Shown here: positions 47,200 through 58,645 of the stretch, piece after piece | How the letters are laid out: every line of letters starts with the position of its first letter | How positions within the stretch are numbered: the first letter of the stretch is position 1 | NCBI GenBank assembly: GCA_014058105.1 | Contig: JACGCM010001011.1 | Coordinates: forward strand, 1,555,501-1,619,500 | Length of the DNA: 64,000 nucleotides | Direction: 5' to 3' | From: Kingdonia uniflora | Taxonomy: Eukaryota > Streptophyta > Magnoliopsida > Ranunculales > Circaeasteraceae | Program-made: the position numbers and the translations under genes | Notes under the pieces: generated by a model | What the model saw: only the letters and a program-made list of their open reading frames with translations | Database searches by the model: none | Told to the model about the DNA's origin: nothing

Positions 47200-48670
47200 G
47201 CAGTCATTATTAGTTAATCGAACTTGGGATTTAGTTAAGTTATTGAAAGGGAAGAAAGCATTGTACAACAAGTGGGTATACAGACTAAAATAGCAATCTG
47301 ACGATTCAAGGAGATTCAAGGCTAGACTTGTGGAGAAGAGCTTTCAGCAAAAAGAAGGTATTGATTTTGGTGAGATCTTTGCTCTTGTTGTAAAGATATC
47401 TACAATTCGGGTTGTGATGAATATAGTTGCAGTTGAAGATTTGCATCTTGAGCAACTAGATGTCAAGACCGCATTTCTTCACGGTAACCTTGATGAAGAA
47501 ATTTATATAAAGCAGCCAGAAGAGTACTCTGGGAAAGGGAAAGAGAATCTTGTGTGTAGGCTCACGAAGAGCTTATATGGTTTGAAACTAGCGCCGAGAC
47601 AGTGGTATTTGAAGATTAAACAATTCATGTCCATAAATGGTCATTCGAAGAGCAATGCAGATCACTATTGTTTTATCAAGAATACGGCATATTATTCTAC
47701 TTATGTATGTAGATGATATGTTGGTAGTAAGTGTCGACATGGGAGAAATTATTAAGTTAAAGGAACAGTTATTCTGGGAGTTTTCTATGAAGGACTTGGG
47801 TACTGCAAAACAAGTTCTTGGTATGCGTATTACAAGAGACAGAAAGGGGCGAGAATTGAAGCTATCTCAAGCTGAGTACATCAGCAAAGTACATAAGCAT
47901 TTTAATATGGATGGTTCTAAAGTTATTAGTACATCATTGGGAGGTCACTTTAAATTATCAAAGGATTGTTGTCCGAAGGCGCAGAAGGATCGCGATGAGA
48001 TGCGGAAAGTTTCATATCAATCCGTAGTGGGTATCCTAATGTACGTTATGATTTGTAGGAGACCAGATATTGCCTAAACAGTGGGAGTTGGTTAGTAGGT
48101 ATATGAGCAATCCAGGCAAGGAGCATTGGAGAGCCATGAAATGGATACTGTGGTATCTAAATGGGACTCAAGATATAACATTATGTTATGGGGGTTCTCA
48201 GATATGCTTACAGGGTTTTGTTGATTCTGATATGCCGGGTGACATGGATAGGCAGAAGAGCACTAGTGGTTTTGTTTTTACATTAGGAAGCGGTGTAGTT
48301 ATATGGGTTTCTAGGCTACAGAAGATTGTAGCTTTTTCTACGACGGAAGCAGAATATGTTGTAGTTACAGAAGCTTTCAAAGATATGGTTTGGCTTAAAG
48401 GGTAGATGAAAGAGCTCGGTAAAGAACAACATTCTCCTAAGCTGTATAGTGATAGTCAAAATACTATACACTTAGCGAAGAATTCAAATTTTTCACTCTA
48501 GGACCAAGCACATTGATATTCGATATCATTATATTTACTTGTTCCTCGAGGACGGTGTGTTGAAGCTCGTGAAGATTCATACTTATGTGAATCCAGCTGA
48601 TATGTTTACGAAGGTGGCGACTTTTCAGAAGTTGACAACATGTACAACTTCTGTGGGTCTTCAAGATTAA
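47200..48670 (+). pseudogene. Reverse transcriptase and RNase H of copia C3
   Basis: 'QLDVKTAFLHGNLDEEIYIK' and 'SLYGLKLAPRQWYLK' lie at 47455-47620, and the catalytic 'LMYVDDMLVVSVDMGE' is intact after a frameshift near 47700. 'KDLGTAKQVLGMRITRDRKG' follows. RNase H begins near 48200 ('GFVDSDMPGDMDRQKSTSG', 'FSTTEAEYVVVTEAFK') and decays to about 48670. Confidence 0.88.
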
Positions 48671-48745
48671 AGGTCCGGGTAGTTCGAGCAATTCATTTGG
48701 AGATCTGGAGATGGGTTATGATAGATTTGATTTCAAGTGGGAGAT

Positions 48746-49519
48746 TGTTAAGGTATGAGCTCGAATTATGTTCGAGGTCATTTTAGTTCGAGTTATTTTA
48801 GTTCAAGGATTGAAGTCAAATTAAAAATGAGATTTTTAATGTTCAGATTTAAGCTGGATAAGATCGACAGAAGTTTGAGCTAGTTAAGTATCCTGAAGAT
48901 TCGAACTGGTTAAGTTACCTAGAGTTCGAACTGGTTATGTTGCATGAAGACTTGAGCTGGTTCTGTTCGAGTTGCTCTAGATGAACTCAAAGGAGGTCGA
49001 AGTCGTTCGAACGAGAATGGAGCTCGTTCAAACGAGATTGTCAAATGTTACGATTTGCATTCAAAAACCAAAGAAGTTGTTTGAACGAGATGGGATATCG
49101 TTCGGACGACCTGTATATTTTCTAGGGCTGGAACCTCTACTCGCTTAAGTCGTTCGAACGACTTTGTATTTTGTTCTAACGAGATTTGCCTGGTTGCCTT
49201 TATGAGTTCTTCTATGACGCTGAGTTTTGCCTCCATATCCGTTCTACTTGTATTTAATCCTCTAGTATATAAAGAGGACCTAGGTTATTTTATTAGCCTA
49301 TCTTTTCCCTGTGAGTTTAATTCTAGACCTAGAATTTGAGAGACTCCATTAAAGCTTGAGAAGCTTGGAGAGATCGTTGCAACCCGTTTTATTAACATAG
49401 TAGAATTTTTGGGGAGTTGTTTTTTATCCGAAAGGGTTTTCCACTTCCCTCCTCTGGGAAACCTTGTGTTCTTTATTGTTTTGTGTTTCTTAGTCTGGTT
49501 GATTGGCATATTCTCAACA
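48746..49519 (+). repeat. 3' LTR of copia C3, shortened
   Basis: It matches the 5' LTR but lacks about 45 bases near its 3' end: 'gattggcatattct' joins directly to 'caaca'. Confidence 0.88.
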
Positions 49520-49618
49520 TTATTATGCTTTCCTTTTTTTGCATTTGCCAAGCCCTTTGAATCTCTCTATACGTATCTGTGACTTCGATCATTATGAAGA
49601 AGTTTGTGAGGGTACAAT
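49520..49618 (-). pseudogene. Fragment of FAF-like gene C-terminal region
   Basis: 'gccctttgaatctctctat' near 49551 corresponds to 'gagcctttgaatctctctag' in the intact gene (near 55390), encoding REIQR; 'cttcctttttttgcatttgcc'-like sequence before it also follows the intact copy. It is trapped between copia C3 and the gypsy element and presumably belongs with 52726-53185. Confidence 0.6.
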
Positions 49619-49650
49619 TGTAATGGCTTAGATTACTTAGGTGTCTACCT

Positions 49651-49960
49651 AATAGAAAACACGTAGCGGAAGCGATTTGAATCGAGAAAATAAAAGATAT
49701 TGCAAAGAATAAATAATAAATAGAAATTTTTTATTGATATTGGTTGAATGCATCTCTCAACTATTACATGTCTATTTATAATAGAGCTAGAGGATTCCCA
49801 TATTAGAAGGATCCTATTATTTAGACATAATCTTAATCTAGAAACAAATAAAATATAGAGCTAGAGGATTCCCATATTAGAAGGGTCCTATTATTTAGAC
49901 ATAAGCTTAATCTAGATACAAATAAAACTAGAAAGAAAATTAAACCTAATGAGATTAAAA
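49651..49960 (-). repeat. Left LTR of G2 with a 74-bp tandem duplication
   Basis: On the minus strand it shows 'ctattataaatagac' (TATA), 'caataaaa' (possible polyadenylation signal) and 'cgcttccgctacgtg'. The unit starting 'agagctagaggattcccat' occurs at 49783 and again at 49857. Confidence 0.8.
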
Positions 49961-49978
49961 TCATCCAAGCCTTTGGGC

Positions 49979-50653
49979 TTAATCATTTAAAGGCCCTGCA
50001 TCATGCTCCTGTTGTGGAAAAGAACTCGCCCACGAGTTCTCAAAAGGAAGAGAATCATGCGTGTCACTATAATAAAGAGAAAAGTCCACAACATTGAATA
50101 TATGTGAGATGTTGTAACCTTCGGGTAAGGAAATGACGTATGCATTATCGCTAATCTTCTTAAGCACTTCACATGGCCCAATCTTTTTCATCTTCAATTT
50201 ATTGTAAGTGCCAGCCGAAAAACATTCCTTTTTCAAATAGGCCATGACAAGATCACCAACTTCAAAAGTTTGAACACGCCAATGTGCATCGGCCGAAGCT
50301 TTATACTTGGCATTTGAAGCTTCAATATTTTTTGTAGCCATCTCATGAATTTTGGCAACTTAATCGAGGAAATCATTAGACAATAAATTCACACCCAAAA
50401 CTTTAGGAAGATCTACAAGATCGAGGGGGTTCATAGGAACCGTGGAATAAACAATCCAGAAAGAAGAAAATCTGGTACTTATACTCTTAGAAGCATTATA
50501 GGCAAACTCTGCATGAGGAATACATAAATCCCATTGCCTTGGCTTTGCACCAGATAAAGCACGAAGTAAATTTCCCAAAGTACGATTAACTACTTCCGTT
50601 TGACCATCGGTTTGCGGGTGAGCGGTGCTACTAAACTTTAAAGATGTATCCAA
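49979..50653 (-). pseudogene. Integrase C-terminal half of G2
   Basis: 'HPQTDGQTEVVNRTLGNLLR' at about 50625 includes the third catalytic glutamate region of gypsy integrases. A stop and frame break lie near 50350. The frame at 50341-49979 holds 'FEVGDLVMAYL' and 'KIGPCEVLKKISDNAYVI' with 'ISHIFNVVDFSLYY', the usual integrase tail. No separate chromodomain was recognised. Confidence 0.87.
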
Positions 50654-50863
50654 ACGTCGCCAAAGAGTTTGCCAAAAATAGCTTGCATATTTACTATAGC
50701 GATCAGAAGTAATAGATTGTGGAACACCATGAAGGCGAACAATTTCTCAGAAGAATAAATTTGCAATTTGGACCGCATCATGAGTTTTTTTACAAGGGAT
50801 GAAGTGTGCCATCTTTGAGTAGCGATCGACTACCACAAAAATTTAATCAACTCCTCTTTGAGT

Positions 50864-51679
50864 CTAAGGGAGTTCTAATACAAAATCCATAGAAATATTA
50901 GTCCAAGGTAATTCGGGAACCGAAAGAGGGGTGTAGAGGCCCGTATTTTGAGGACGACCTTTGGCTTGTTGGCATACAAAACATTTGTGAACAAAGTCTG
51001 TAACATCTTTCTTTAAAGAAGGCCAAAAATATTGTTCTTCTACCAAAACAATTGTTTTATCACAACCTAAATCTCCACCAAGACCTCCTCTATGTAGCTC
51101 TTTAATAACGTACTCTCGTAAAGAACCTTGGGGAATACAAATACGAGTACCATGAAAAAGAAAACCATCATGAAGAAGAAAGTCGGTCATACCTCCTTGA
51201 TTATTGTTGCATTTTTCCCACATCTCCAAAAATTCCGTATCATCGACATAGAGTTCTTTAAGATAATCAAAAACAATGATAGATGTACGAACGGTAACAA
51301 GAAGGGATGCACGTTGACTCAAGGCATCGAAAACTTTATTTTGCCTCACCGGTTTGTGCTTGATAGAAAAATTAAATTGTTGAATCTCGGCGATCCAACG
51401 AGCATGCATTCGATTAATATTGGTATTACTTTGGATGTACTTGAGGGCTTCATGATCGGTATATAATAAAAATTCCTTTTGAAGCAAATAATATTTCCAA
51501 TGCTTAAGAGCTTGTACAACCGAATAAAATTCCAACTCATATGTAGTCCAAGTACTGCGAGCTTCACATAGCTTTTCACTATAATACGCAATTGGTCTTT
51601 CTTCTTGAGTTAAAATGGCACCTATACCACGGACGGAAGCATCACAATCCACCTCAAATAATTTTGTGAAATCGGGCAT
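50864..51679 (-). pseudogene. RNase H and integrase N-terminus of G2
   Basis: An unbroken 271-residue frame: RNase H with 'FEVDCDASVRGIGAILTQ', 'ARSTWTTYELEFYSVVQALK' and 'LYTDHEALKYI', then the integrase zinc-binding region with 'ELHRGGLGGDLG' and 'CFVCQQAKGRPQ', then 'PWTNISMDFVLELP', the start of the catalytic core with its first aspartate. Downstream (50653-50863) the core is decayed. Confidence 0.92.
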
Positions 51680-51789
51680 AATAAAAACCGGTGCCGAAGA
51701 TAGTTTTTCTTTGAGTAAGGCAAAACTTTGTTCAACTTCGGGACTCCAAGTAAGGCGAGATTGTTTTAAACAATAGGTAAGAGGGGCCG

Positions 51790-52560
51790 CTATAGTAGAA
51801 AAATTTCACACAAGACGATGATAAAATGGTGCCAAACCATGAAAAGATCGAAGATCAAAAATAGTTTTCGGAGTAGGCCACTCACGAATAGCTTTGACTT
51901 TGTCTTCGTCAACATAAATACCACCGGCGGAAACGATAAATCCCAAGAAAATAAGTTTAGCTTGCATAAATGTACACTTCTTGAGTTGAATTTGGAGAGA
52001 GGTACCTTGGAGTGCTTGAAATACTTGTCGATTATGGTAAAGATGCTCCTTCTCATCTGTGCCATAAATGAGAATATCGTCGAATAAACGACGACAAACT
52101 TGTTCAAGAAAGGCTTTAAAACCTTATTCATAAGCCTCATAAATGTACTAGGAGCATTAGACAAACCAAATGGCATAACAAGCCATTCATATAATCCTTC
52201 TTTAGTTTTGAAAGCCGTTTTCCATTCATCTCTGGGACGAATTCGAATTTGGTGATAACCGCTTTTGAGATCAATTTTAGAGAAGATTTTTGAACTGGAG
52301 AGCATATCCAACATATCATCAAGGCGAGGAATTGAAAAACGATAACGTACCGTGATTTTGTTAATAGTTCGACTATCAACACACATGCGCCAAGAGCCAT
52401 CTTTCTTTGGGACTAGGAGTGCCGGAACCGCACACGGGCTCATTGATGGACGAATAAAGTCTTTAGAAAGTAGGTCTTGTACTTGCTCTTGTAAAATTGC
52501 ATGGTCTTTTGGTGGCATACGGTAATGTGGTAAGTTTGGCAAGCTCTTGTTAAGGATCAT
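51790..52560 (-). pseudogene. Reverse transcriptase of G2
   Basis: '[20 protein letters not shown]', '[20 protein letters not shown]' and '[19 protein letters not shown]' are clear. One-base frameshift near 52100 breaks the protein just before the catalytic box; FDDILIYG follows in another frame. The sequence starts at the junction 52560/52561 with the inverted LTR piece, so everything upstream of the domain is missing. Confidence 0.92.
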
Positions 52561-52715
52561 TCTAATATGGGAATCCTCTAGCTCTATTATAAATTGGCAT
52601 GCAATAGTTTAGAGATGCATTCAACCAAGATCAATAAAATTTCTCTTTTTATTATTTATTCCTTGCAATCTCTTTTATTTTATTGATTCAAATCGCTTCC
52701 GCTACGTGTTCTCTA
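52561..52715 (+). repeat. Inverted LTR piece at the right side of G2
   Basis: It reads 'ggaatcctctagctctatta' to 'cgcttccgctacgtgttctc' on the plus strand, the complement of the left LTR, and directly abuts the reverse transcriptase frame. Together the two pieces could form a hairpin with a loop of about 2.7 kb. Confidence 0.88.
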
Positions 52716-52725
52716 TTAAAGGCCC

Positions 52726-53185
52726 TGCATCACTACTTCCCAACGAGGCCTAATTGTGAATATCAATTGAAAAATACATACATTATCTCTTAACAATTTG
52801 TTTTTGAAAACTGGAAGTTTTTCTTGTTTGTGACGTCCAGCTCCTCAGTATCCATATACATTTCTACACTGACCTGCAGAAAGCTTCACATGTCGTTGTT
52901 TCTACACTAAGCGTTTCACTATTTCATAAATAGATATCAAAAGAAAATATGCTTACCATGGTATGCAGATTATGACTCAAACATAAATAGTATATAGGTT
53001 TTAAATATTTTCTTATGGCTTACACAAACATATTTTATTTCTACACTAGGTTGTTGTTTTAATGATTATAATTTCTGTAACATATAAATAACTGGGAATG
53101 TGATCTGTAAGGTGTGAGTTTTGAGTGCAAGCGTCACCTGTTTGAGTCTAGACTGAAATGAAGATCTTGGGCACAAGGTGGTATC
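52726..53185 (-). pseudogene. FAF-like pseudogene (unit B)
   Basis: 'aacgaggcctaattgtgaat' at about 52743 matches the strongly conserved RPHRE-coding part of the intact genes ('gatgaggcctaatttggac'), and 'cactaagcgtttcac' near 52906 matches the EKSLE region. 53180-53100 encodes, with frame breaks, the N-terminal LCQELQ segment; the start codon is gone. 52960-53060 resembles FAF downstream sequence, so the copy is scrambled as well as decayed. Confidence 0.65.
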
Positions 53186-53234
53186 TGAAAAGGAGGCATA
53201 AGGCAAGCAAAAGGGAGAAAATTGGAACAAGTGG

Positions 53235-53800
53235 GCACAAGGAAACTTGCAGAGTGGAGTGGGAATTATTTCCCTTTCAAAAGATGTGGTTTTCTTTTAT
53301 GGACCTCTCAGTCTCCACGATGTAGATCTGCAAGATAAACAAAGCTGACACTTGAGTCGTCCTATACCTGCTATACATCATGTATTCAGAATGCGTATAT
53401 TTTCTTTCCATTTTTTATTTATTTTAAATAGTGACAGTATGCATTATTTCTCTCCTAAGGCACGTGTTTGATGGAGAGGCGCTTAAGACGGTTTCCCTTA
53501 GCGGTCGATTTTTTCGAGCTTACCACTAGCTAAAAAACTAATATCAAGTAATTTAATGTGCAGTACTTAGTGAAATTACTGCGTTAGGTCCAAGTACGCC
53601 CATTGGGAAAATGATCTAAATTAGGTTTACGGATAAGCTGAAGTATAATGTTTATATGGCTGCCTTCCACGCAGTACCAAGTAGGCAAGCCCTCTTCTTA
53701 TCTAGTCAGAGGGTGTGGTCCACTCTGAAATACTTACCCAAATGTTTTGATTTGGGACTATCTCATGTCCCTTTCCTTGCCGATATATTACATGTTGCGC
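53235..53800 (-). repeat. FAF upstream blocks of unit B
   Basis: 'cctttcaaaagatgtggt' (53273), 'ggacctctcagtctccacga' (53302), 'ggcacgtgtttgatggagag' (53459, with CACGTG) and 'ctatctcatgtccctttcct' (53759) repeat the order seen at 42225-43000 and 56280-57240. Confidence 0.8.
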
Positions 53801-53859
53801 TAAAAGGCTTATTATAGCCATGAAGTTTGTACTATTTGACAAATATTACTCATGAACTA

Positions 53860-54420
53860 TATGTGGTTTCATTACAAGTAATGAGTGATCAAGTTGTTAT
53901 AGGAGACACTCAAATCATTTTCCGACAGATGTAAAGATAACTCTTGTAGGAAGTTTAAGGGGGAAATTCCACAAAACTTGTACGATAATTCTGATTAGGG
54001 TTCATTTTTTGTGTTAAAAATTGCAAGGACACAATTTGGGAAATATAAGAGATGTATATGACCACGATAGATGATTTCCAATATCGATTACAATTACCAT
54101 TTGTATTTCTCCTGTACTATGTCTTCACAATGATGTTTGATTAGGAATCCAGTTATTTTGGATCCTAAGAGCAAGATTTATGGACTTGAAGTATTTTGTA
54201 GAGGGGAAAATAAATGACAAGTGAGAAAATGAAGTTGAGTTATGCCCCACAGGCCACAACCTCGAATATAAGAAAAACCGAAGGACAATATAAAGAAGAG
54301 AGTGAATGGGAGTTGTTTCCCTTTCAAAACAAGTGGATATTACAATGCTAGATCTTACCACATTATCCTCTCAATCCATAACTGATAAATAAAGCTGATC
54401 GATTTGAGGGGAACATACCA
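53860..54420 (-). repeat. FAF unit B2: distal upstream, downstream block and promoter block, gene lost
   Basis: 'gtaaagataactcttg' (53931) and the downstream block (54000-54115, 'gggaaatataagagatg', 'attaccatttgtatttc') are followed directly by the proximal promoter block 'ggatcctaagagcaag' (54160) and 'ggacaatataaagaagagag' (54292). The coding part expected between them is deleted. Confidence 0.7.
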
Positions 54421-55139
54421 AGAGTGTAGTTGTAAATCAATTGTTGGGGTTGTTCAGGAGGACGTTGGCCCATTTAAGACGTTTCACGGCTATGCACATG
54501 ACCTGCAACAATGAACTAATGACTTTGACAGACGCAAATTAAGGAATGATGTGAAGCTTTTGCTTCTTTTAGCTAACCAGAAGGATAGAGAGGAGGTGAC
54601 ATCAAACCTAATGGATGTTCGTTCCTTTTAGGACCCCCAAAGCTAACTGCCCCTCTGCAGTCACGATGATCGATCTGCCTGACTGAATGACTGGTTATGA
54701 AGATTTATTTAGAAGGGTTCAGTTAGGGCTCTAGAATATTGAATGTCCCTCTATACAGTGGAAATAAACTGAAAATCTCCAGTCTCAAGGGAAAGAACCA
54801 GAATGCTTGCCAAAACTGAAAATCGTCGAACCATTACCTGCATGCAGGGAAATATGCTTACTGGGGTCTATTTGTCGGTAACAATATCTGGTACTATTAT
54901 GAATCTCTAATGTAGATGAAAATATCTGCCCGGTTTCCACCAGTTTTTCATAGGCTCTGTGGACAGCATCTTCATCATTAACTGTTTTCCGCCATTTACC
55001 AGATGAAAATATGCTCACCGGGAATCTTTTTGTGGAAATGCCAAATATCTGTCTCAAACATAGATGAGCCAATGTGTTTTAAATATTTTCTTACGGCTTC
55101 ATATTTAATTCGTCAAAAACATTCAATGCCTTCAGGAGG
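54421..55139. other. Intergenic DNA 3' of the first FAF gene
   Basis: 54781-54890 and 55005-55100 resemble 59990-60120 and 60175-60210 downstream of the second gene, so this too belongs to the duplicated unit. A minus-strand frame at 54785-55072 (95 residues) is not conserved in the other copy and I do not call it a gene. Confidence 0.5.
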
Positions 55140-55269
55140 TCAATTCACCGGGTTTCCTTTTCGAGTTAGAAATTATAAATTTAAAGAACATTTTGGGAAA
55201 TATTAGAGATAAAATAGAAGAACGAAGCGGTTCTTACAACTACAGATAATAACTACCCTCTGCATCTCA

Positions 55270-55300
<31 letters not shown>

Positions 55301-55317
55301 AAATTATATAGATAAAT

Positions 55318-56070
55318 CTAAGCAGCTACCCAAAATGGTTCCCTGTTAAGCAGCTCTTCGGTCCTGAAGCTTCCTTCTTTGCATCTCCTGAGCCTTTGAA
55401 TCTCTCTAGTTTTCATTTCACCCTCTTCCAAGTAGCCATGACTAGTTTGATCTTCTTGGTTCTCTAGTGTAGCATTTTCTTCTTCATATTCAAAATCAAG
55501 GGACTCATAGTCATCTACAAAGCTAAGTTTAAGGCGCCCATCACTTCTTTCGGCTTTAAGGTAACTCTGCGACTGTGCAACTGCAATGGCTTTAATCACT
55601 AGGCGTCCGCCTTCACGATGAGGCCTAATTTGGACACTGTTAGTACCACTGGCAGACGTTAGAGGGGGAGGAAAAGAGCGGTTGTTTGACTTCTTACCTT
55701 TCAAGACACTCCCAAAACTGGGCCTCTCCCTTGCTGGAGAATTTTCCTTCTCAGAGTACGACGAGGAATAACTATCTGATAACGATGAATAACCGCTAAT
55801 GTCAGTACCCGTTTCACATCCTAAGGTCTCGGTACACATTTCTAAGCTTTTCTCACTAAGCGTTTCTGATGAACGCTTAATGAGAGGGTGGACATATAAA
55901 CTTTCCTTCCCTTCCTTGCTATGGTTATTTTCTTCATCAACTATATTATTACATGTAAAGGATTGGGAGAAATGTAGGCTGTTAGGAGCGATTTTAAGCG
56001 CAAGGGTCATGGGTTTAGATCTTACTGGGTCTAGACTCAATTGAAGTTCTTGGCAGAAGGTGGTAGACAT
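55318..56070 (-). CDS. FAF-like protein (FANTASTIC FOUR family), copy 1
   Basis: An intact intronless frame of 250 residues. The FAF domain is at about residues 133-184: 'FPPPLTSASGTNSVQIRPHR', 'EGGRLVIKAIAV' and 'AERSDGRLKLSFV', followed by an acidic stretch (186-203, DDYESLDFEYEEEN). A second conserved segment, 'SEKSLEMCTETLGCETGTD', lies at 72-90, followed by a Ser/Tyr-rich stretch (91-107). There is no signal peptide or membrane segment. The start (MSTTFCQELQ) is supported by the identical position in the sister gene. In Arabidopsis, FAF proteins restrain shoot meristem growth through the WUSCHEL/CLAVATA pathway, and a relative modulates ABA signalling; which role applies here is inference. 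It shares its promoter layout and strand with the copy 4.3 kb away. Confidence 0.92.
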   Translation of the reverse strand: MSTTFCQELQLSLDPVRSKPMTLALKIAPNSLHFSQSFTCNNIVDEENNHSKEGKESLYVHPLIKRSSETLSEKSLEMCTETLGCETGTDISGYSSLSDSYSSSYSEKENSPARERPSFGSVLKGKKSNNRSFPPPLTSASGTNSVQIRPHREGGRLVIKAIAVAQSQSYLKAERSDGRLKLSFVDDYESLDFEYEEENATLENQEDQTSHGYLEEGEMKTREIQRLRRCKEGSFRTEELLNREPFWVAA

Positions 56071-56207
56071 AATTAGTCTCCGAAAAACAAAGGAAAGAAA
56101 GGGAGAAAATTTGGAAGAAGTGGATAGATGTTTTGGATCTTAAGTGCAAGAGTTATGGAGTTGTAGATTGAGATGAGAACATGAGAGTTGAGTTAAAGGA
56201 GTGGGGA

Positions 56208-56219
56208 TATTTATAGTCC
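56208..56219 (-). promoter_or_regulatory. TATA box of FAF copy 1
   Basis: The complement reads GGACTATAAATA, 138 bp upstream of the start codon. The identical dodecamer stands 128 bp upstream of the second gene. Confidence 0.75.
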
Positions 56220-56239
56220 AACCTTGTTGTATGCAATAA

Positions 56240-57240
56240 ACCCTAATGGGGGCAGTATAAAGGGACTGAGTGATAATTATTCTCCTTTCAAAATATGTGG
56301 ATCTTACATTGCTATGCTTTCTTATATGGACCTCTCAGTCTCCACATGCCAAAGCTGACACCCGAGTTGCCCTACAGATCATGTGTAGTAGATTGTGTAG
56401 ATTTTCTTTCCTTTTCTGTTTGATCAAACAGTGGCTTATAATTATCTTTCTTAAGGGCATGTGTCGGATGGAGTGGCACTAAAGACGGAACTTATTATTA
56501 TTATTTATTTTTATTAAGTGCCTTGGACGGAACTTTCCTCTTTGGTATGAAACATTCGCGTTGGGTTAAGCAGAGATCTACCTAAGGGTTTTATGGATCC
56601 ACGAAAGCCATCTGGTTTGTTTATAATCCCAACTCTCCTTTATATTAGAGAGGCATGCCTATCATCCAATGCAACATTAATATTCCACGTACAGCTCTTA
56701 ATTTATTCATTTAGTCTCTGATCCTGACCAAAGGAATTTCATGGGCAAGTCTATATTGCGAATATCACCATATCAAGTGAGAAACAAGCAGAACACTAAA
56801 TATTTTGTCTTTCCAGCTAGTTCATCTTTTGTTGATTCTATCAATCATAGTGTCATTTAATGAATTTGTTTCCAGGTAACCAACAAGCAGAATGCACTTT
56901 ATAGTGTAATACAGTTTAGAAATTAATATGACTCTAATAATAAAGATCATAAGACATCCAACAACATCCCATGCTATGAGAAAATTTTCATATATACTCG
57001 TACTTCAATTTTTGAAACAATAGTTCTAGATAACTCGGATACCGTCGTGCCAACTTGACAAGCAAAATAGCCCATGCATTTATATTGTGATAATCCAACC
57101 TATAGCACTAACCCTCTTCTTATCTAATCAATATGGTGTGGTTCCAGTCTGCATTTAGCCAAATATTTTGGTAAGGGATTTTCTTAATCATTCACCCAGT
57201 CCGATGTTTCTTTCTTTGGCGGTATATTCCTATGTCACTT
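56240..57240 (-). promoter_or_regulatory. Upstream region of FAF copy 1 (repeated blocks)
   Basis: Blocks shared with decayed units: 'cctttcaaaatatgtgg' (56284), 'ggacctctcagtctccacat' (56329), 'ggcatgtgtcggatggagtg' (56456; here CATGTG replaces CACGTG) and 'gccaacttgacaagcaaaat' (57050). The conservation of order across copies reflects duplication, and whether any block is regulatory is not shown. Confidence 0.6.
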
Positions 57241-57840
57241 GGAAGGTATATATCAGTGAATTTAATATTAGTACACAAATAATAAGCTTAGCAATTTTTC
57301 AAGAGTAACTGCTGAAGAAAATTCGTTTAAGGCAACTGGTTTAAAGCTTTAACAGATGTAGATATAAAGATAACTCTTTGAAGAGATTAATTTGTGGTGT
57401 CAAGTATCGAATAATTTATGCAATGATATAAAGATAACTCTTTGAAGAGACATAAAGGAATGAATTACATCCAAATTAGAACCAGTTGATTTGCGAACTT
57501 CCTTTAAAAAAAAAAAAAAATTGATTTGCGAACAAGGTCACTCTCTTTAAGTTGTTTCCCAGCTCTGCTAGGTCATAATTAATTTACAGCCAAGCTAACT
57601 CAAGTTTCAGTAGCAACATGACCGACATTGCTCCAGGATTTAGAAAGATGCATCGTAAGACCTTTACTTTTTCCCAATGACCACAAGGGTAGAGAGTTGG
57701 TGGCATCAGACAAGAACAAAAAAAATCTACCATTACAACAAGTGAGAAGTGGGAAGATATTTGGAATCTTAAGTGCAAGGATCATGGAGCTGAAAGATAT
57801 GTGTTTTAGAGGGGAAAATAGAGGACAAGTGAGAACATGT
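57241..57840 (-). repeat. FAF unit C2 remnants, gene lost
   Basis: 'ataaagataactctttgaag' occurs twice (57363 and 57427), 'agttgatttgcgaacttcc' (57482) starts a downstream block, and 'ggaatcttaagtgcaaggat' (57763) is the proximal promoter block. No FAF coding sequence remains between them. Frames here are not conserved. Confidence 0.55.
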
Positions 57841-57910
57841 CAATCAAGCTATGCCCCCACCACCTTTGTTCATGACAATCAAGTTATGCCCCCACCACCT
57901 TTGTACACAA
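57841..57910 (+). repeat. 35-bp tandem duplication
   Basis: 'caatcaagctatgcccccac' plus 15 more bases (57841-57875) is repeated at 57876-57910 with few changes. Single-copy relatives of this stretch occur in other units. Confidence 0.88.
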
Positions 57911-58029
57911 GAAGAACCAAAAGGACAATATAAAGGAGGAGAGTGAGTGGGAGTTGTTTCCTTTTCAAAACATGTGGATATTGCATTGCCATGTCTTACC
58001 CGCCTGATACCCGCCTGATACCTTTTGGA

Positions 58030-58645
58030 CCTCCCAACCCGAACTTTGGTCGGTTATGATCACAAAAATAACATGTCCAACCCGAATGAAACCCGAATAT
58101 TTTTGGGTTGATCATAATCGAGGCTTTCCCCAACCCGATTCCACCAGACCCGAAAATGGTATGAAAAGTATTTAATACATATCTTGATTTTACTTGGCTT
58201 TAACTTCTTAAGTAACTTTATAGCCTCTAGTTCAAGTGTTTCTCACATAAACCAAGGAGCATGAAGTGGCTATAATAGTTTTATTCAGTCCCTAGGCACC
58301 AGATAACTCTCATCACATGATAATAGTGTACTTTAATTTTGAAGTGAAGTGAAGCTTAATTTGATGACGGTGTATTGTGTATTGAATGAAGTTTATTTTA
58401 TTAAATATGTGTTTATAAATTTGGGTAAATGACGCCAAACATGACCAACCGAATTGACCACTCTATTGACCAACCCGAATACCTTTGGTCATTTGGTCCG
58501 CCCGAACATGTGTGGGCAAACTTTGGGTTGGTCACGGTCAAGAATTTCCAACCCGAAGTTGGGTTGGGTTGGTCATGGGCAAAGCGACCAAAGCCACGGT
58601 CGAAATTGGGCACTCTTAAAAACCCGTCCAACCTGACCAATATAT
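58030..58645. mobile_element. Possible MITE with CCCGAAC-rich ends
   Basis: Both ends are rich in 'aacccgaa' and 'gggttggtca' words that can pair with each other, with an ordinary AT-rich centre (58160-58430). This composition is typical of small hAT-like plant elements, but no clean terminal repeat or target duplication was found. Frames in it come from the repeats. Confidence 0.4.

Larger units (their letters stand above)
43974..49519 (+). mobile_element. Ty1/copia retrotransposon (C3), TNT1-like, decayed
   Basis: LTRs at 43974-44774 and 48746-49519 enclose gag-pol. The primer site 'ttggtgtcagagctt' (44776-44790) resembles the initiator Met tRNA site used by TNT1-type elements; the polypurine tract is at 48734-48745. 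The left 5 bases (cttct) do not match the right flank, so the right side has been altered. Stops and frameshifts affect all domains. Confidence 0.92.
49619..52725 (-). mobile_element. Rearranged Ty3/gypsy element (G2) with inverted LTR pieces
   Basis: The minus strand carries reverse transcriptase, RNase H and integrase, but gag and protease are missing. The left LTR (49619 to about 49990) reads in the same sense as pol. The right piece (52561-52715) is the complement of 49655-49810, so it reads opposite to pol. 'aaaggccctgcatca' occurs both at the end of pol (49988 region) and beyond the right LTR piece (52720), which points to template switching or inversion. The element sits inside a FAF-like pseudogene. 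Confidence 0.85.

Noticed and set aside
54785..55072. 95-residue minus-strand ORF 3' of FAF copy 1
   Set aside because: The related DNA downstream of FAF copy 2 does not keep the frame, and no family motif is visible.
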